A stretch of DNA of 64,000 bases from an uncultured Cellulophaga sp. (GTDB lineage: Bacteria > Bacteroidota > Bacteroidia > Flavobacteriales > Flavobacteriaceae): NCBI GenBank assembly GCA_947496695.1, contig CANMEI010000002.1:124001-188000 (forward strand). Direction: 5' to 3'. Shown here piece after piece: positions 43,958 through 53,059 of the stretch. The first letter of the stretch is position 1, and each line of letters starts with the position of its first letter. Below the pieces are notes generated by a model that had not been told where the DNA came from, ran no database searches, and saw nothing but the letters and a program-made list of their open reading frames with translations. Both the position numbers and the translations under genes were made by a program.

Positions 43958-44773
43958 ATGATAAAAAAAGAAATAAACGAATCTGTAAAATACTTAATTA
44001 ACAAAGGTTTTGACAAGCCCGAAATAGGAATTGTTTTAGGTACTGGCTTAGGAAAATTAGCTGATCAAATTGAAAATCCTGTTGAAGCACATTACAATCA
44101 TATTCCTTTTTTTCCTTTAGCTACTGTTGAATTTCATAGGGGTAAATTAATTTACGGAACTCTTGAAGGCAAAAAAGTTGTTGTTATGCAAGGTCGGTTT
44201 CACAGGTATGAAGGTTACGATCTAATGGATGTTACCTACCCAATAAGAACAATGCACAAACTAGGAATTAAAAAACTTTTTATTTCTAATGCTTCTGGCG
44301 GTATAAATTCTGAGTTCAAAAAAGGTGATATGATGCTAATTGAAGATCACATTAACCTTCAAGGAGATTCTCCTTTAGCATTTAAAAATGTTGCTGAATT
44401 TGGAAGTCGTTTTACCGATATGAGCGCGCCTTATGACTCCGATATGCGCAAAAAACTATTGGCTATTGCCGAAAAAAAAAGCATTTCACTTAAAGAAGGT
44501 GTTTACGCATCAGTTGTTGGACCACAACTTGAAACAAGAGCCGAATATCGTATGTTGAAACTTATTGGAGCAGATGCTGTTGGTATGAGTACAGTACCCG
44601 AAGTTATTGTTGCAAATCATTTAAAGTTACCTGTAATTGCAGTATCTGTTATTACTGATGAATGTGACCCCGAAAATTTAGAAACTGCAGACATAAATGA
44701 AATTATTGCAATAGCAGAAAAAACAGAACCTAAAATGGTTACATTATTTAAAGAATTAATAAAACTGATATAA
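43958..44773 (+). CDS. punA: Purine nucleoside phosphorylase (trimeric type)
   Basis: Splits purine nucleosides with phosphate to free base and (deoxy)ribose-1-phosphate, cytoplasmic. The 271-residue protein has LGTGLGKLA (phosphate loop), QGRFHRYEGYD, FISNASGGINSEFKKGDMMLIEDHINL, VGPQLETRAEYRML and AVSVITDECDPE. Complete. Its position between two sugar-transferase-type genes (2 bases after TIGR04282) suggests it supplies or clears a nucleoside or 5-deoxyribose by-product in that pathway; this is inference. Confidence 0.93.
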   Translation: MIKKEINESVKYLINKGFDKPEIGIVLGTGLGKLADQIENPVEAHYNHIPFFPLATVEFHRGKLIYGTLEGKKVVVMQGRFHRYEGYDLMDVTYPIRTMHKLGIKKLFISNASGGINSEFKKGDMMLIEDHINLQGDSPLAFKNVAEFGSRFTDMSAPYDSDMRKKLLAIAEKKSISLKEGVYASVVGPQLETRAEYRMLKLIGADAVGMSTVPEVIVANHLKLPVIAVSVITDECDPENLETADINEIIAIAEKTEPKMVTLFKELIKLI

Positions 44774-44803
44774 ACTTTGTAAGGTTAGATAATTGATCTC
44801 TAC

Positions 44804-44811
44804 TAATTTTG
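44804..44811 (+). promoter_or_regulatory. Putative -7 element before the DUF547 gene
   Basis: TAATTTTG is an exact -7 match 20 bases before the ATG at 44831; a TTTG 24 bases upstream is too far for a good -33 element. DUF547 and TIGR04283 may have their own transcript. Confidence 0.35.
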
Positions 44812-44830
44812 AAAAATAAACCTTAGACAA

Positions 44831-45562
44831 ATGAAAACATTATTTATAGTTCTTATATCTTTTTTATCTATTAATATTAGCAGTTCTGAAAACAATAAAA
44901 AAATAGTTTTTGAAAAACCAAACCATACTTTATGGAATACACTTTCAAAAAAATACATTAATTCAAAAGGCGACGTAAACTACAAAGCATTTAAAAAAGA
45001 TGAAACTCAACTTGATACGTATTTAAGGGACTTAGCTAGAAATTCACCAAAAGCTGATTGGTCAAAAAATGAAAAACTTGCATATTACATTAACCTTTAC
45101 AATGCAGGAACTGTAAAATTAATATTAGATAATTACCCAATAAAAAGTATTAAAGATATTAGCAAACCTTGGGATAAAAAATGGCTTCAAATTGCCGATA
45201 AGACCTACTCTCTAGGTCAAATAGAGCATGAAATTCTTCGTAAAATGAATGAACCACGTATTCATTTTGCAATAAACTGCGCTTCATTTTCATGTCCTAA
45301 ATTATCAAACGAAGCATATACAGCATCAAACACACAAGCCAAACTAAAGCAAGCAACTATTGACTTTATAAATGATAAGTCAAGAAATATAATTTCAACT
45401 AAAAAAATTCAATTATCTGAAATCTTCAAATGGTTTAAAGATGATTTTACTAAAAACGGAACTTTAATTGAATATATTCAACCTTATTCTAAAATTAAGA
45501 TTGATTCAAAAGCAAAAATTAATTATTTAGATTATGATTGGAGTTTAAATGAAATTAAATAA
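44831..45562 (+). CDS. DUF547 family exported protein
   Basis: A 243-residue protein with an N-terminal signal (about 1-19) and a DUF547 domain (about 60-210). Recognisable motifs are LAYYINLYNAGTVKLIL and IHFAINCASFSCPKL, where the Cys residues and His are conserved; the domain is distantly related to papain-like/transglutaminase folds. The activity is unknown. It is followed, with a 14-base overlap, by the TIGR04283 glycosyltransferase; DUF547 and TIGR04283 travel together in arsenosugar-associated loci of Bacteroidota. Confidence 0.85.
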   Translation: MKTLFIVLISFLSINISSSENNKKIVFEKPNHTLWNTLSKKYINSKGDVNYKAFKKDETQLDTYLRDLARNSPKADWSKNEKLAYYINLYNAGTVKLILDNYPIKSIKDISKPWDKKWLQIADKTYSLGQIEHEILRKMNEPRIHFAINCASFSCPKLSNEAYTASNTQAKLKQATIDFINDKSRNIISTKKIQLSEIFKWFKDDFTKNGTLIEYIQPYSKIKIDSKAKINYLDYDWSLNEIK

Positions 45563-46259
45563 TCCTAGAATAAGCATCATTATTCCCGCATATAATGAAG
45601 AAAAAAATATAGCAGGAATACTAAAATATATTAAAAGCAATAGCTCACCCAACCACATTAAAGAAATTATTGTGGTTGATGGTGGCAGTATTGACAATAC
45701 AATTAATATAGCTACATCATACAATGTAACTGTTTTAAACGCTCCTAAAGGCAGAGCTAAACAATTAAACCATGGAGCTCAGCATGCTAAAAGTGATATT
45801 TTATATTTTTTACATGTTGACACGTACCCTCCAAAAAAATTTGATCAAAGTATCGTTAACACTGTAGCAAAAGGGAACAAAGTAGGATGTTTTCAAATGC
45901 GGTTTGATTGTGATTGTAAATTCTTAAACTTTTTTGCATGGTTTACTAAAGTAAACCATAAACTTTGCCGTGGTGGCGACCAATCACTTTTTATAACTAA
46001 AGATTTTTTTAAAGAAACCAAAGGTTTTAATGAAGATTATGTTATTTATGAAGACAATGAATTTATTTCTCGCATATACAAATTAACAAACTTTACCGTT
46101 TTACCTTTACAAGTAATAACATCTGCAAGAAGGTATCAAGAATATGGTAAAATTAAATTACAATATCATTTTGGAGTTATACATTTAAAAAACTTTTTAG
46201 GTGCAGGGCCTAAGAGTTTACATGATTATTACCAACGAAAAATTGCTGTACAACGCTAA
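45549..46259 (+). CDS. TIGR04283-family glycosyltransferase (GT2)
   Basis: A 236-residue GT-A glycosyltransferase. It begins PRISIIIPAYNEEKNIAGIL, with DGGSIDNT (nucleotide-sugar Asp), LNAPKGRAKQLNHGAQHAKSDILYFLHVDT (DxD-type HVDT) and RGGDQSLFITKDFFKE. Together with TIGR04282 it is named an arsenosugar biosynthesis glycosyltransferase because of gene neighbourhood. Here ArsM and ArsS-like genes are not visible anywhere in the window. The start overlaps DUF547 by 14 bases; it is convergent with the amidase gene (two bases apart). Confidence 0.88.
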   Translation: MKLNNPRISIIIPAYNEEKNIAGILKYIKSNSSPNHIKEIIVVDGGSIDNTINIATSYNVTVLNAPKGRAKQLNHGAQHAKSDILYFLHVDTYPPKKFDQSIVNTVAKGNKVGCFQMRFDCDCKFLNFFAWFTKVNHKLCRGGDQSLFITKDFFKETKGFNEDYVIYEDNEFISRIYKLTNFTVLPLQVITSARRYQEYGKIKLQYHFGVIHLKNFLGAGPKSLHDYYQRKIAVQR

Positions 46260-46261
46260 TA

Positions 46262-47278
46262 TTATTTTTCATAGTCTAACAAAACACCTTCACTAATCCA
46301 CTTAGCCAAAGCTTGTCTATTTTCATAATCTAAAATACGACGCTGATCTTTTTTATTAGTAATGTTCCCTATTTCAATAAATGTCATTGCCGGATGTGTT
46401 TTTTTAACCAGATACAATGAACTTCTATCTTCAAAAGTACCTTCGTATGTACGATTAGGTTGATATTTTTTGTATTTAGATTGAAATGTTTTGTGAATAC
46501 TCTCCGCTAATTTTTTTCCGTTTTTACTTTTCTCATGATGGTAAAAGAAAACATCTATATTTTGCCCTTTACTCCTACTATCAACATGAGTAACAATCAA
46601 CCGCTGGTATTTACCTTTATTTTTTTTATACAACTCATTTACAACATCTACACGTTGCTTAAGTCGCTCTACCTGATTTAACGGTATTTCTTTATCTGGA
46701 TAAACAACCTCATCTCTATCAATTTCTAAAATACGATCATCTCGTATTCCATCATCAAGATCACGAACAATTATATAGACTGTAGCACCATGAGATAACA
46801 ATTCTTTTGCTAACCTAAGTGTTACATCATAAGCATATTCATCTTCAGCAATTGCTTTTCCTGCATATGTAGTCATTGCACCAGGATCTGGACCACCATG
46901 ACCAGAAACTAAATAATAAATTGCACCATTTAACCTATTACTTTGAGAAATTACTTCAGCATATTTATGACCAAAAATATCATACGCAACTCCTGTTACA
47001 TCTTTAGATGTTGTTTCTACTTTTTCATTAAGTACTGCCGGAATTTTGTAAGTTCTTCCTTCGTATAAATGTGTGCTATCTCTAAGGTTTTCAATATTTA
47101 ATGATATAAACTCATCATAACCTTCATAAGGGTTAACACCTTTTTTTCTTAATAAAGATAATATTCCATCTCCTTTTTCTGCTACAACTGTCTGTAAGTT
47201 ATCTTGACTATAACTCTCAAAAATTGGTATTAGCAAAACCACAAAAAAAAATGATTTTCTGTATTTAAAACTCCACAT
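46262..47278 (-). CDS. N-acetylmuramoyl-L-alanine amidase (Amidase_3)
   Basis: Periplasmic zinc amidase that cleaves the glycan-peptide bond of peptidoglycan; 338 residues. A signal (about 1-25) and a LysM-like region (about 30-80) precede the Amidase_3 domain (about 120-335). The zinc and catalytic ligands are visible: His127 (SGHGGPDPGA), Glu147, His231 (VTHVDSR) and Glu302 (TFIEIGN). The adjacent downstream gene is a paralogue that has lost all four. Confidence 0.9.
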   Translation of the reverse strand: MWSFKYRKSFFFVVLLIPIFESYSQDNLQTVVAEKGDGILSLLRKKGVNPYEGYDEFISLNIENLRDSTHLYEGRTYKIPAVLNEKVETTSKDVTGVAYDIFGHKYAEVISQSNRLNGAIYYLVSGHGGPDPGAMTTYAGKAIAEDEYAYDVTLRLAKELLSHGATVYIIVRDLDDGIRDDRILEIDRDEVVYPDKEIPLNQVERLKQRVDVVNELYKKNKGKYQRLIVTHVDSRSKGQNIDVFFYHHEKSKNGKKLAESIHKTFQSKYKKYQPNRTYEGTFEDRSSLYLVKKTHPAMTFIEIGNITNKKDQRRILDYENRQALAKWISEGVLLDYEK

Positions 47279-47310
47279 TAAAATATCGTATTATTTTATT
47301 TAGTAAAAAA

Positions 47311-48231
47311 TTATTCCTGACCTTCTAAATCAATTTTAGAGTAATCAACTTGTATGCCAGTAGTAATTAAATTAACAAATTTGTTTTTATCATTAGTAAC
47401 AACACTTTTGTTTTTTAATCTATTTACTTTAACAAAAGTAACTGCAGGAAGTACATTATTAGCCAAATATAAGTCAGTTTTTTCAGTTAAAGTAGCACCA
47501 TTTGTAGTTGAACTTAATTTTATTTTTTTTGATTTAAATATTTGCTCTAAATGTTCTGCAAACTTTTTTCCTTCATCACTTTTCTGATGGTGCAATATTT
47601 CAATACTTGCAGAGGCATTAAAACCATTGTCTACATCTATAATAAGCAAACGTTGAAATTTATTCTGATGCTTTAAATACCTTTTATTAATTGCTCTTAC
47701 ATAATCACCTAAGTTAGTCACCACATCATCATTATAATCAAACAAATAAACCTTTGCTCCTTTTTCTAAAAGTTTCTTTGCTATTGCTAAAGCATATGTA
47801 TTTCTATTGTTTGTATTCTCCTTTACTAATTTTAAATTTTCATTACTAAACTTATCAAATAGTAAATAGTAAACTGAATTTTGTAATACAGAATCTTTTT
47901 TTCTTAAAGATAATTGATTAGGATCAAAAATAGGCCTCTCTTCATTTGTTGATAGGTTAATATTTCTTCCTGAATTTCTATACGAGGTTTCGCTTACAGG
48001 AATTTTATATATTTCACCATAAAACAGCATACTACCCTTACTTATTTTACCTTTATTCAGTGCTAAAAATTTTTGATAATATACATTTTCATCTAAACCT
48101 TCTCGATATAAAACCTCTACAATCCCTTCGCCTTTTTTAGCTATAAAAGTAGGGCTCTCTTCTTGAGAAAATATCAAATTAAAAAAAAGAAAAAAAAAGA
48201 AAAATGGAATGAGAAAATTTGTAAATTTCAT
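47311..48231 (-). CDS. Catalytically degenerate amidase-like paralogue
   Basis: A 306-residue protein with a very hydrophobic signal (about 1-22), a LysM-like stretch (KGEGIVEVLYREGLDENV, then YGEIYKIP) and an Amidase_3-like domain. Aligned to the neighbour, the four zinc/catalytic positions are all changed: His to Lys127, Glu to Asn141, His to Asp199, and the final Glu to Lys (TFVKV). The fold is kept (AKKLLEKGAKVYL, RLLIIDVDN, HHQKSDEGKKFAEHL), so it is not a decaying pseudogene; a regulatory or binding role beside the active amidase is likely. Confidence 0.75.
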   Translation of the reverse strand: MKFTNFLIPFFFFFLFFNLIFSQEESPTFIAKKGEGIVEVLYREGLDENVYYQKFLALNKGKISKGSMLFYGEIYKIPVSETSYRNSGRNINLSTNEERPIFDPNQLSLRKKDSVLQNSVYYLLFDKFSNENLKLVKENTNNRNTYALAIAKKLLEKGAKVYLFDYNDDVVTNLGDYVRAINKRYLKHQNKFQRLLIIDVDNGFNASASIEILHHQKSDEGKKFAEHLEQIFKSKKIKLSSTTNGATLTEKTDLYLANNVLPAVTFVKVNRLKNKSVVTNDKNKFVNLITTGIQVDYSKIDLEGQE

Positions 48232-48258
48232 AGCTAAATGGTTGATTCACAAATATTA

Positions 48259-49521
48259 TTAAAAATATTGGCCAATTCCAAAAACTAATCCTTTTGATGC
48301 GTCTTTTGTAACACCATACCCATAATCTATTCGAAAAACAGCATTAAAAATTTTCTTATGAATAAAACGAAGACCAACTCCTGGGTAAACTCTAACATTA
48401 CTATCATCAACAAAGTCGCCAAATGTACCTCCCGGATTTCTCCATGTTCCCCCATCTACAAAAACATTACTTTGCAATACAAACCAATCTTTATCAATAA
48501 TTGAGTGCCTATATTCTGTATTAAGAACAACGGCTGCAGTACCACGATCAATAATATTACCAACACCTCTAATATTTATATTATTATCAACTGTAAATGG
48601 TGCAAATGGGCTATGACTATTTGTTGCAAAACCTAACCTAAGTCTATTTGCCCAATTTCCTGACCTACCAACACGTTTATAATACAGAAAATCATTAAAA
48701 CCTAACCAAAAATCTGGTAAAATATCTTTAGAACTATTCACCATTTGCAGATTTAAAGCACTTTTAAAACCTTCTAAATATTGATAGTAATAATTAATAT
48801 TCTCATAATTATACAATACCTTTATAAGCCTTTTATTTACATTTAAATTTTGAGGAACCTCATCATTAGTAAAACCATCTATATAATCATACTCTTCTTT
48901 AAAAAAACTAAGCCCAAATTCTATTCTATTTTTTGTATTAAACTCATACAAGCCTAATATTTCTACACCATTATTTCTATATTTATAACCCGCTGTAACT
49001 TCTTCAAAAAAAACAGGCTCTTGAGTTATAAAATCATTATAATTAATAGCTAAGCCCAACTTACTATTAAACAAATAAGGCGCTCTAAAACTTAAACCAT
49101 ATGAGTTAAAAATATCATACTGAAAAAAACCTCCTATTATTATATTTTTTCCAAAAGCATTAAATTCTTGCAAGCCCACCCTAAACGCAAATTCACCATT
49201 TGATGATGAAAAAATATTTGCAAAAGGTATTAACGTAAAATTTTCTTCTACACCATAAATTACCTTATAGTTGTCATCTTTTAAAGGTTCAACGCTATAA
49301 TAAGCATGAGCAATTGAAGGTAACCGCTTTAGCCTATTAATATCATATTCTATCTTGGTAGAGTCTAATTCAGAGTTGAGTTTTACAGTTAAGAGTGATT
49401 TTAAAAAAGTAGGTTTGTTTCGTTTTAAACCATTAAAATCTATTTCAGTTACAATTTTATTCTGAGCATTACAAAGCGTAGCTCCAAACGATAAAATTAT
49501 AATTAACAATAGATTTTTCAT
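48259..49521 (-). CDS. Omp85/BamA-TamA-family outer-membrane protein, short form
   Basis: A 420-residue outer-membrane protein with a signal (about 1-19, ending CNA/Q), a single POTRA-like domain (about 20-95, with IVTEIDFNGLKRNKPTFLKSLL) and a C-terminal barrel of about 320 residues ending in aromatic Phe. Late strands show GGTWRNPGG and RVYPGVGLRFIHKKIFNAVFRIDYGYG, as in the surface-antigen barrel family. Having only one POTRA it is unlikely to be BamA itself; a partner-specific transporter or assembly factor is more likely. Between pseudo-amidase and GH113-like genes. Confidence 0.78.
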   Translation of the reverse strand: MKNLLLIIILSFGATLCNAQNKIVTEIDFNGLKRNKPTFLKSLLTVKLNSELDSTKIEYDINRLKRLPSIAHAYYSVEPLKDDNYKVIYGVEENFTLIPFANIFSSSNGEFAFRVGLQEFNAFGKNIIIGGFFQYDIFNSYGLSFRAPYLFNSKLGLAINYNDFITQEPVFFEEVTAGYKYRNNGVEILGLYEFNTKNRIEFGLSFFKEEYDYIDGFTNDEVPQNLNVNKRLIKVLYNYENINYYYQYLEGFKSALNLQMVNSSKDILPDFWLGFNDFLYYKRVGRSGNWANRLRLGFATNSHSPFAPFTVDNNINIRGVGNIIDRGTAAVVLNTEYRHSIIDKDWFVLQSNVFVDGGTWRNPGGTFGDFVDDSNVRVYPGVGLRFIHKKIFNAVFRIDYGYGVTKDASKGLVFGIGQYF

Positions 49522-49532
49522 AATAAATTAGG

Positions 49533-50540
49533 TTAGTTATATTTTTTAAATAGTTCTCTAATTGTATTTTCTGCAGGTTTATTTTGCGGTGTAAATCTAT
49601 TATCATTCACTCCCCCCGATTTTTCATGATTTATAAACCACTTCCAAACATAACCACCTGCAAACCATTTTTCTGTCCAAAATTCTTCAATTATAGCCTG
49701 CGTAGCATTTACTTGCGCATCTAAATTAACCTGTTCATCATTTCTATCTACAAGCCAAGGCTTTTTAGCCGTGTAATCCATACTTCTATACCCAAATTCT
49801 GTAAATAAAACTGGTTTATTTTTTTGATTAGAAAAGACTGCCATTTGATTCTTCCATTGCTGCCAACCTGCCTTTAATTGCGCTATAGAAGGTGATTTTT
49901 CTTCTGAAAGCGGAAAATATGCATCAATACCAACATAATCTAAAGCTTCCCAAAAAGGTGTTTTTGTATACTCATCCCAATTTGAAGCGTAAGTTAATTT
50001 ACCTTTATATATTTTTCTGATTTCAGTTATTAACTGCTTCCAATAATTTGGTCTATTTTCTACAAATTTTTCCAATTCAGTCCCTATACAAAATATATCG
50101 ACATTTGTTGTTGCTGCAACTTCAGCATAGGTTATAATAAAGTCAGTATATGTTTCTTCTAATTTTTGCCAGTCTTCTTCTGTTTTCATTTCAAGAGTTC
50201 CGGTAAACTCTCCGCCCCTAATCCAAATTTGAGGCTTTAACATAACTGATATTTCGTTTTTATGTAAAATATCAATATATTGATTTATTCCTTTTTTAGT
50301 TTCGCCATACCATTGCCTATGTGAATTAAATGTTACTTCTGTCGAATTTATATCAGTTATAAAACCAAAAGGCATAACAGATGCATGGTTTGCATTTAAA
50401 TTTAAAACACTGTTAACATGATTTTGAATAACGCCTTCTCTTGAAGACACAAAACTTACACCGTTAATTTTATTTTGAGATTGGCTAGTGCATGAAAGTT
50501 GCAAAAGACTTAATATAAAGAGAAACCCTATTTTTTTCAT
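49533..50540 (-). CDS. GH113-like glycoside hydrolase lipoprotein
   Basis: A 335-residue lipoprotein (lipobox LSC, Cys17) with a TIM-barrel glycosidase fold. The putative acid/base Glu is in FCIGTELEKF and the nucleophile Glu in VLFTEFGYRS, as in GH113 beta-mannanase-like enzymes. Substrate is unknown; mannan-type or cell-surface glycan are possibilities. A -7 element (TATTTTTG) precedes it. It sits beside outer-membrane barrels and a divergent glycosyltransferase block, which suggests a role in trimming or editing a surface glycan. Confidence 0.78.
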   Translation of the reverse strand: MKKIGFLFILSLLQLSCTSQSQNKINGVSFVSSREGVIQNHVNSVLNLNANHASVMPFGFITDINSTEVTFNSHRQWYGETKKGINQYIDILHKNEISVMLKPQIWIRGGEFTGTLEMKTEEDWQKLEETYTDFIITYAEVAATTNVDIFCIGTELEKFVENRPNYWKQLITEIRKIYKGKLTYASNWDEYTKTPFWEALDYVGIDAYFPLSEEKSPSIAQLKAGWQQWKNQMAVFSNQKNKPVLFTEFGYRSMDYTAKKPWLVDRNDEQVNLDAQVNATQAIIEEFWTEKWFAGGYVWKWFINHEKSGGVNDNRFTPQNKPAENTIRELFKKYN

Positions 50541-50558
50541 TATTTGTATTTATAAAAT

Positions 50559-50566
50559 CAAAAATA
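50559..50566 (-). promoter_or_regulatory. Putative -7 element before the GH113-like gene
   Basis: On the minus strand TATTTTTG matches TAnnTTTG exactly and lies 19 bases before the start at 50540; no -33 TTG is seen. Confidence 0.35.
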
Positions 50567-50584
50567 GAGTTTTAATACTATAGT

Positions 50585-51502
50585 TTAGAAAATTGCTCTA
50601 ATACCAATATTAAAGGTTTCTCCCAAACCTGTATTATTACCACGTACAAAATTCGTATACAACCCTTCAAGATTTAAAGCATTAGTTAATTGATATTTAA
50701 GTCCACCACCTAATGCCGTGAAATCTTGTGCAAAATTATTACCCAAATCTAAACGCTGAGAATGTTGCGCAAGTGCCAAAACTGTAAATTTTGAACTAGG
50801 AAAGTAACTTAAAAAAACACCTGGAGTTAAATTTAAACTATTGTTTGCAAAACTACCTTGAATTGAATCGCCATTATCATCATAAATAGCACCTTTACCA
50901 AAATGAAGTTCAGTATTTAATTCTGAAAATAACTGCCATTTATCTCCCGGAAAAGTATAATCATAGAAAAATCTATTTTGCCATGTATATCCTTTTTGAT
51001 CTAAAAACACTCCATCATCAACCTCATTAGAAACCAATGGAATAAAAAACGAACTCTGAATACTGAAATTACTAATAGATTGAAACGGTACAAATTTTAC
51101 TGACGGCGCTATAGAGGTTAAACCTGCTCGAGCAGAGCCTGCTTCACCATCAAACTTAAACACATCTAAAGCATTTCTATCATCAATAACATTTGATCTA
51201 AATTCAAAAATAGCACCAATATTCCATCTTTTATTTTCACCAACACCTGTATAAAGCTCTATTGTAGATGTAAAAAATGTTTGTCTTGGCTCAACTCCAT
51301 CAGAAAATGTACTTTTTGTTTGCGTGTATAAGTTATTAAACCATTTTAAATCAATTTGTCCTTTTCCTATTAATTTAGATGGTGTATATTGTTGTATGTT
51401 ACTTTTTTCTTGTTCGCTACCAATCGTTTCATCTTGCGAATAAACTATTGAAGCATTAAATAATATTGTAGCTACACAAAGTATTTTTAAAGTATTTTTC
51501 AT
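50585..51502 (-). CDS. Outer-membrane beta-barrel protein of unknown function
   Basis: A 305-residue protein with a signal peptide (about 1-22) and alternating strands typical of a barrel, ending FNIGIRAIF with a C-terminal Phe. The region SKFTVLALAQHSQRLDLGNNFAQDFTALGGGLKYQLTNALNLEGLYTNF has strand-turn-strand pattern. No family can be named. It is the first gene of the minus-strand outer-membrane group and is divergent from the FAD oxidoreductase operon. Confidence 0.7.
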   Translation of the reverse strand: MKNTLKILCVATILFNASIVYSQDETIGSEQEKSNIQQYTPSKLIGKGQIDLKWFNNLYTQTKSTFSDGVEPRQTFFTSTIELYTGVGENKRWNIGAIFEFRSNVIDDRNALDVFKFDGEAGSARAGLTSIAPSVKFVPFQSISNFSIQSSFFIPLVSNEVDDGVFLDQKGYTWQNRFFYDYTFPGDKWQLFSELNTELHFGKGAIYDDNGDSIQGSFANNSLNLTPGVFLSYFPSSKFTVLALAQHSQRLDLGNNFAQDFTALGGGLKYQLTNALNLEGLYTNFVRGNNTGLGETFNIGIRAIF

Positions 51503-51687
51503 GGTTTTAGTTATTTATTTGTGAGGTGTTTGTCGCGAATAATTTAAAGCACTTACAGACCTACAATTATTCTAAAAAGCAAATAACCTTAAAAAGTATC
51601 ACATAATTATAACAGAAAAATTTTATACTTTTTTTGTTAAGGTCTAACAATTTGTTTCGACTCAACCCAAACAATAAATCAAACTTT

Positions 51688-53034
51688 ATGGAAAACATAG
51701 TCATAATTGGTAACGGAATTTCAGGCATTACAACTGCTCGACATATTCGAAAATTATCTGATAAAAAAATTACCATTATATCTGCTGAATCAGATTATTT
51801 CTTTTCTAGAACGGCACTAATGTATGTATATATGGGCCATATGAAATTTGAACATACGCAGCCCTATGAAAATTGGTTTTGGAAAAAAAACAGAATTAAT
51901 TTAGTAAATGACTATGTAAAAAGTGTAGATCATGAAAACAAAGAACTAGTTTTAAAAAAAGGTGCAACAATACCTTACGACAAATTAGTTATAGCAACAG
52001 GCTCAAAACCTAATAAATTTGGATGGCCTGGTCAAGATTTAGATGGCGTATATGGCATGTACTCTAAACAAGATTTATTAGGAATAGAAAAAAATGCTCC
52101 TGATAATAAAAAATGTAAACGTGCCGTAATAGTTGGTGGTGGTCTAATAGGAATTGAAATGGCAGAAATGCTAAGATCTAGGGAAATTCCTGTTACTTTT
52201 TTAGTACGAGAAAAAAGTTTTTGGAACGGTGTTTTACCTGAAGGAGAATCGCAACTTATTAATGAGCATATTTTAGATCATCATATAGATTTACGATTAG
52301 ATACTAATTTAGAAGAAATAATATCTGATAAAAAAGGTTATGCTAAAGCAGTAAGAACAGATAAAGGAGATATTATTGATTGTGATTTAGTTGGACTAAC
52401 AGCTGGAGTAACACCAAATATAGATTTCTTAAAAGGCTCAGGTATTGAACTAGGTAGAGGTGTAAAAGTAAACCGATATTTAGAAACCAATATTGAAGAT
52501 ATTTATGCTATTGGTGATTGTGCAGAACAGCATGAAGGAATTGGAAAAAGAAGACCAATTGAAGCTGTTTGGTATACAGGACGAATGATGGGAGAAACAT
52601 TAGCTCAAACTATTTGTGATAACAAAACTAAATATAGCCCTGGTCACTGGTTTAACTCAGCAAAATTTTTAGATATAGAATATCAAACCTATGGTTGGGT
52701 TAATAGCGAAAGAAACCTTCCTGAATATGAACAACACTTTCACTGGAGACATACTTCTGAAAACATATGCATTACTATTTCTTATGAAAAAGAAACTAAA
52801 GAATTTCTAGGTATTAATACTTTTGGCATTCGAATGCGTCATGAAATATTTGATCGATGGCTCACCGAAAAACGTGATTTAAATTACGTATTAGAGCATT
52901 TAAAAGATGCTAATTTCGACCCTGAATTTTATAAAAAAAACGAAAATAGTATAGTTTCAAAATTCAACTCAGAATTTAATACAACTATTAGTCCTAAAAA
53001 GAAAAGCTGGAAAAGAATTTTTAGTAAAGCATAA
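51688..53034 (+). CDS. FAD-dependent NAD(P)H oxidoreductase
   Basis: A 448-residue flavoprotein of the pyridine nucleotide-disulfide oxidoreductase type. The ATG at 51688 gives MENIVIIGNGISGITTARHI with the FAD GxGxxG; a longer ORF start at 51634 adds a non-conserved leader. The NAD(P) loop is VIVGGGLIGIEMAEML, and YAIGDCAEQHEG is the second FAD motif. The last 100 residues are a specific C-terminal domain. It is followed 25 bases later by a polyferredoxin-like membrane protein, so it is probably the electron-input half of a membrane electron-transfer pair. Confidence 0.88.
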   Translation: MENIVIIGNGISGITTARHIRKLSDKKITIISAESDYFFSRTALMYVYMGHMKFEHTQPYENWFWKKNRINLVNDYVKSVDHENKELVLKKGATIPYDKLVIATGSKPNKFGWPGQDLDGVYGMYSKQDLLGIEKNAPDNKKCKRAVIVGGGLIGIEMAEMLRSREIPVTFLVREKSFWNGVLPEGESQLINEHILDHHIDLRLDTNLEEIISDKKGYAKAVRTDKGDIIDCDLVGLTAGVTPNIDFLKGSGIELGRGVKVNRYLETNIEDIYAIGDCAEQHEGIGKRRPIEAVWYTGRMMGETLAQTICDNKTKYSPGHWFNSAKFLDIEYQTYGWVNSERNLPEYEQHFHWRHTSENICITISYEKETKEFLGINTFGIRMRHEIFDRWLTEKRDLNYVLEHLKDANFDPEFYKKNENSIVSKFNSEFNTTISPKKKSWKRIFSKA

Positions 53035-53059
53035 TTAATTACAAGGAAAAAAATATACA

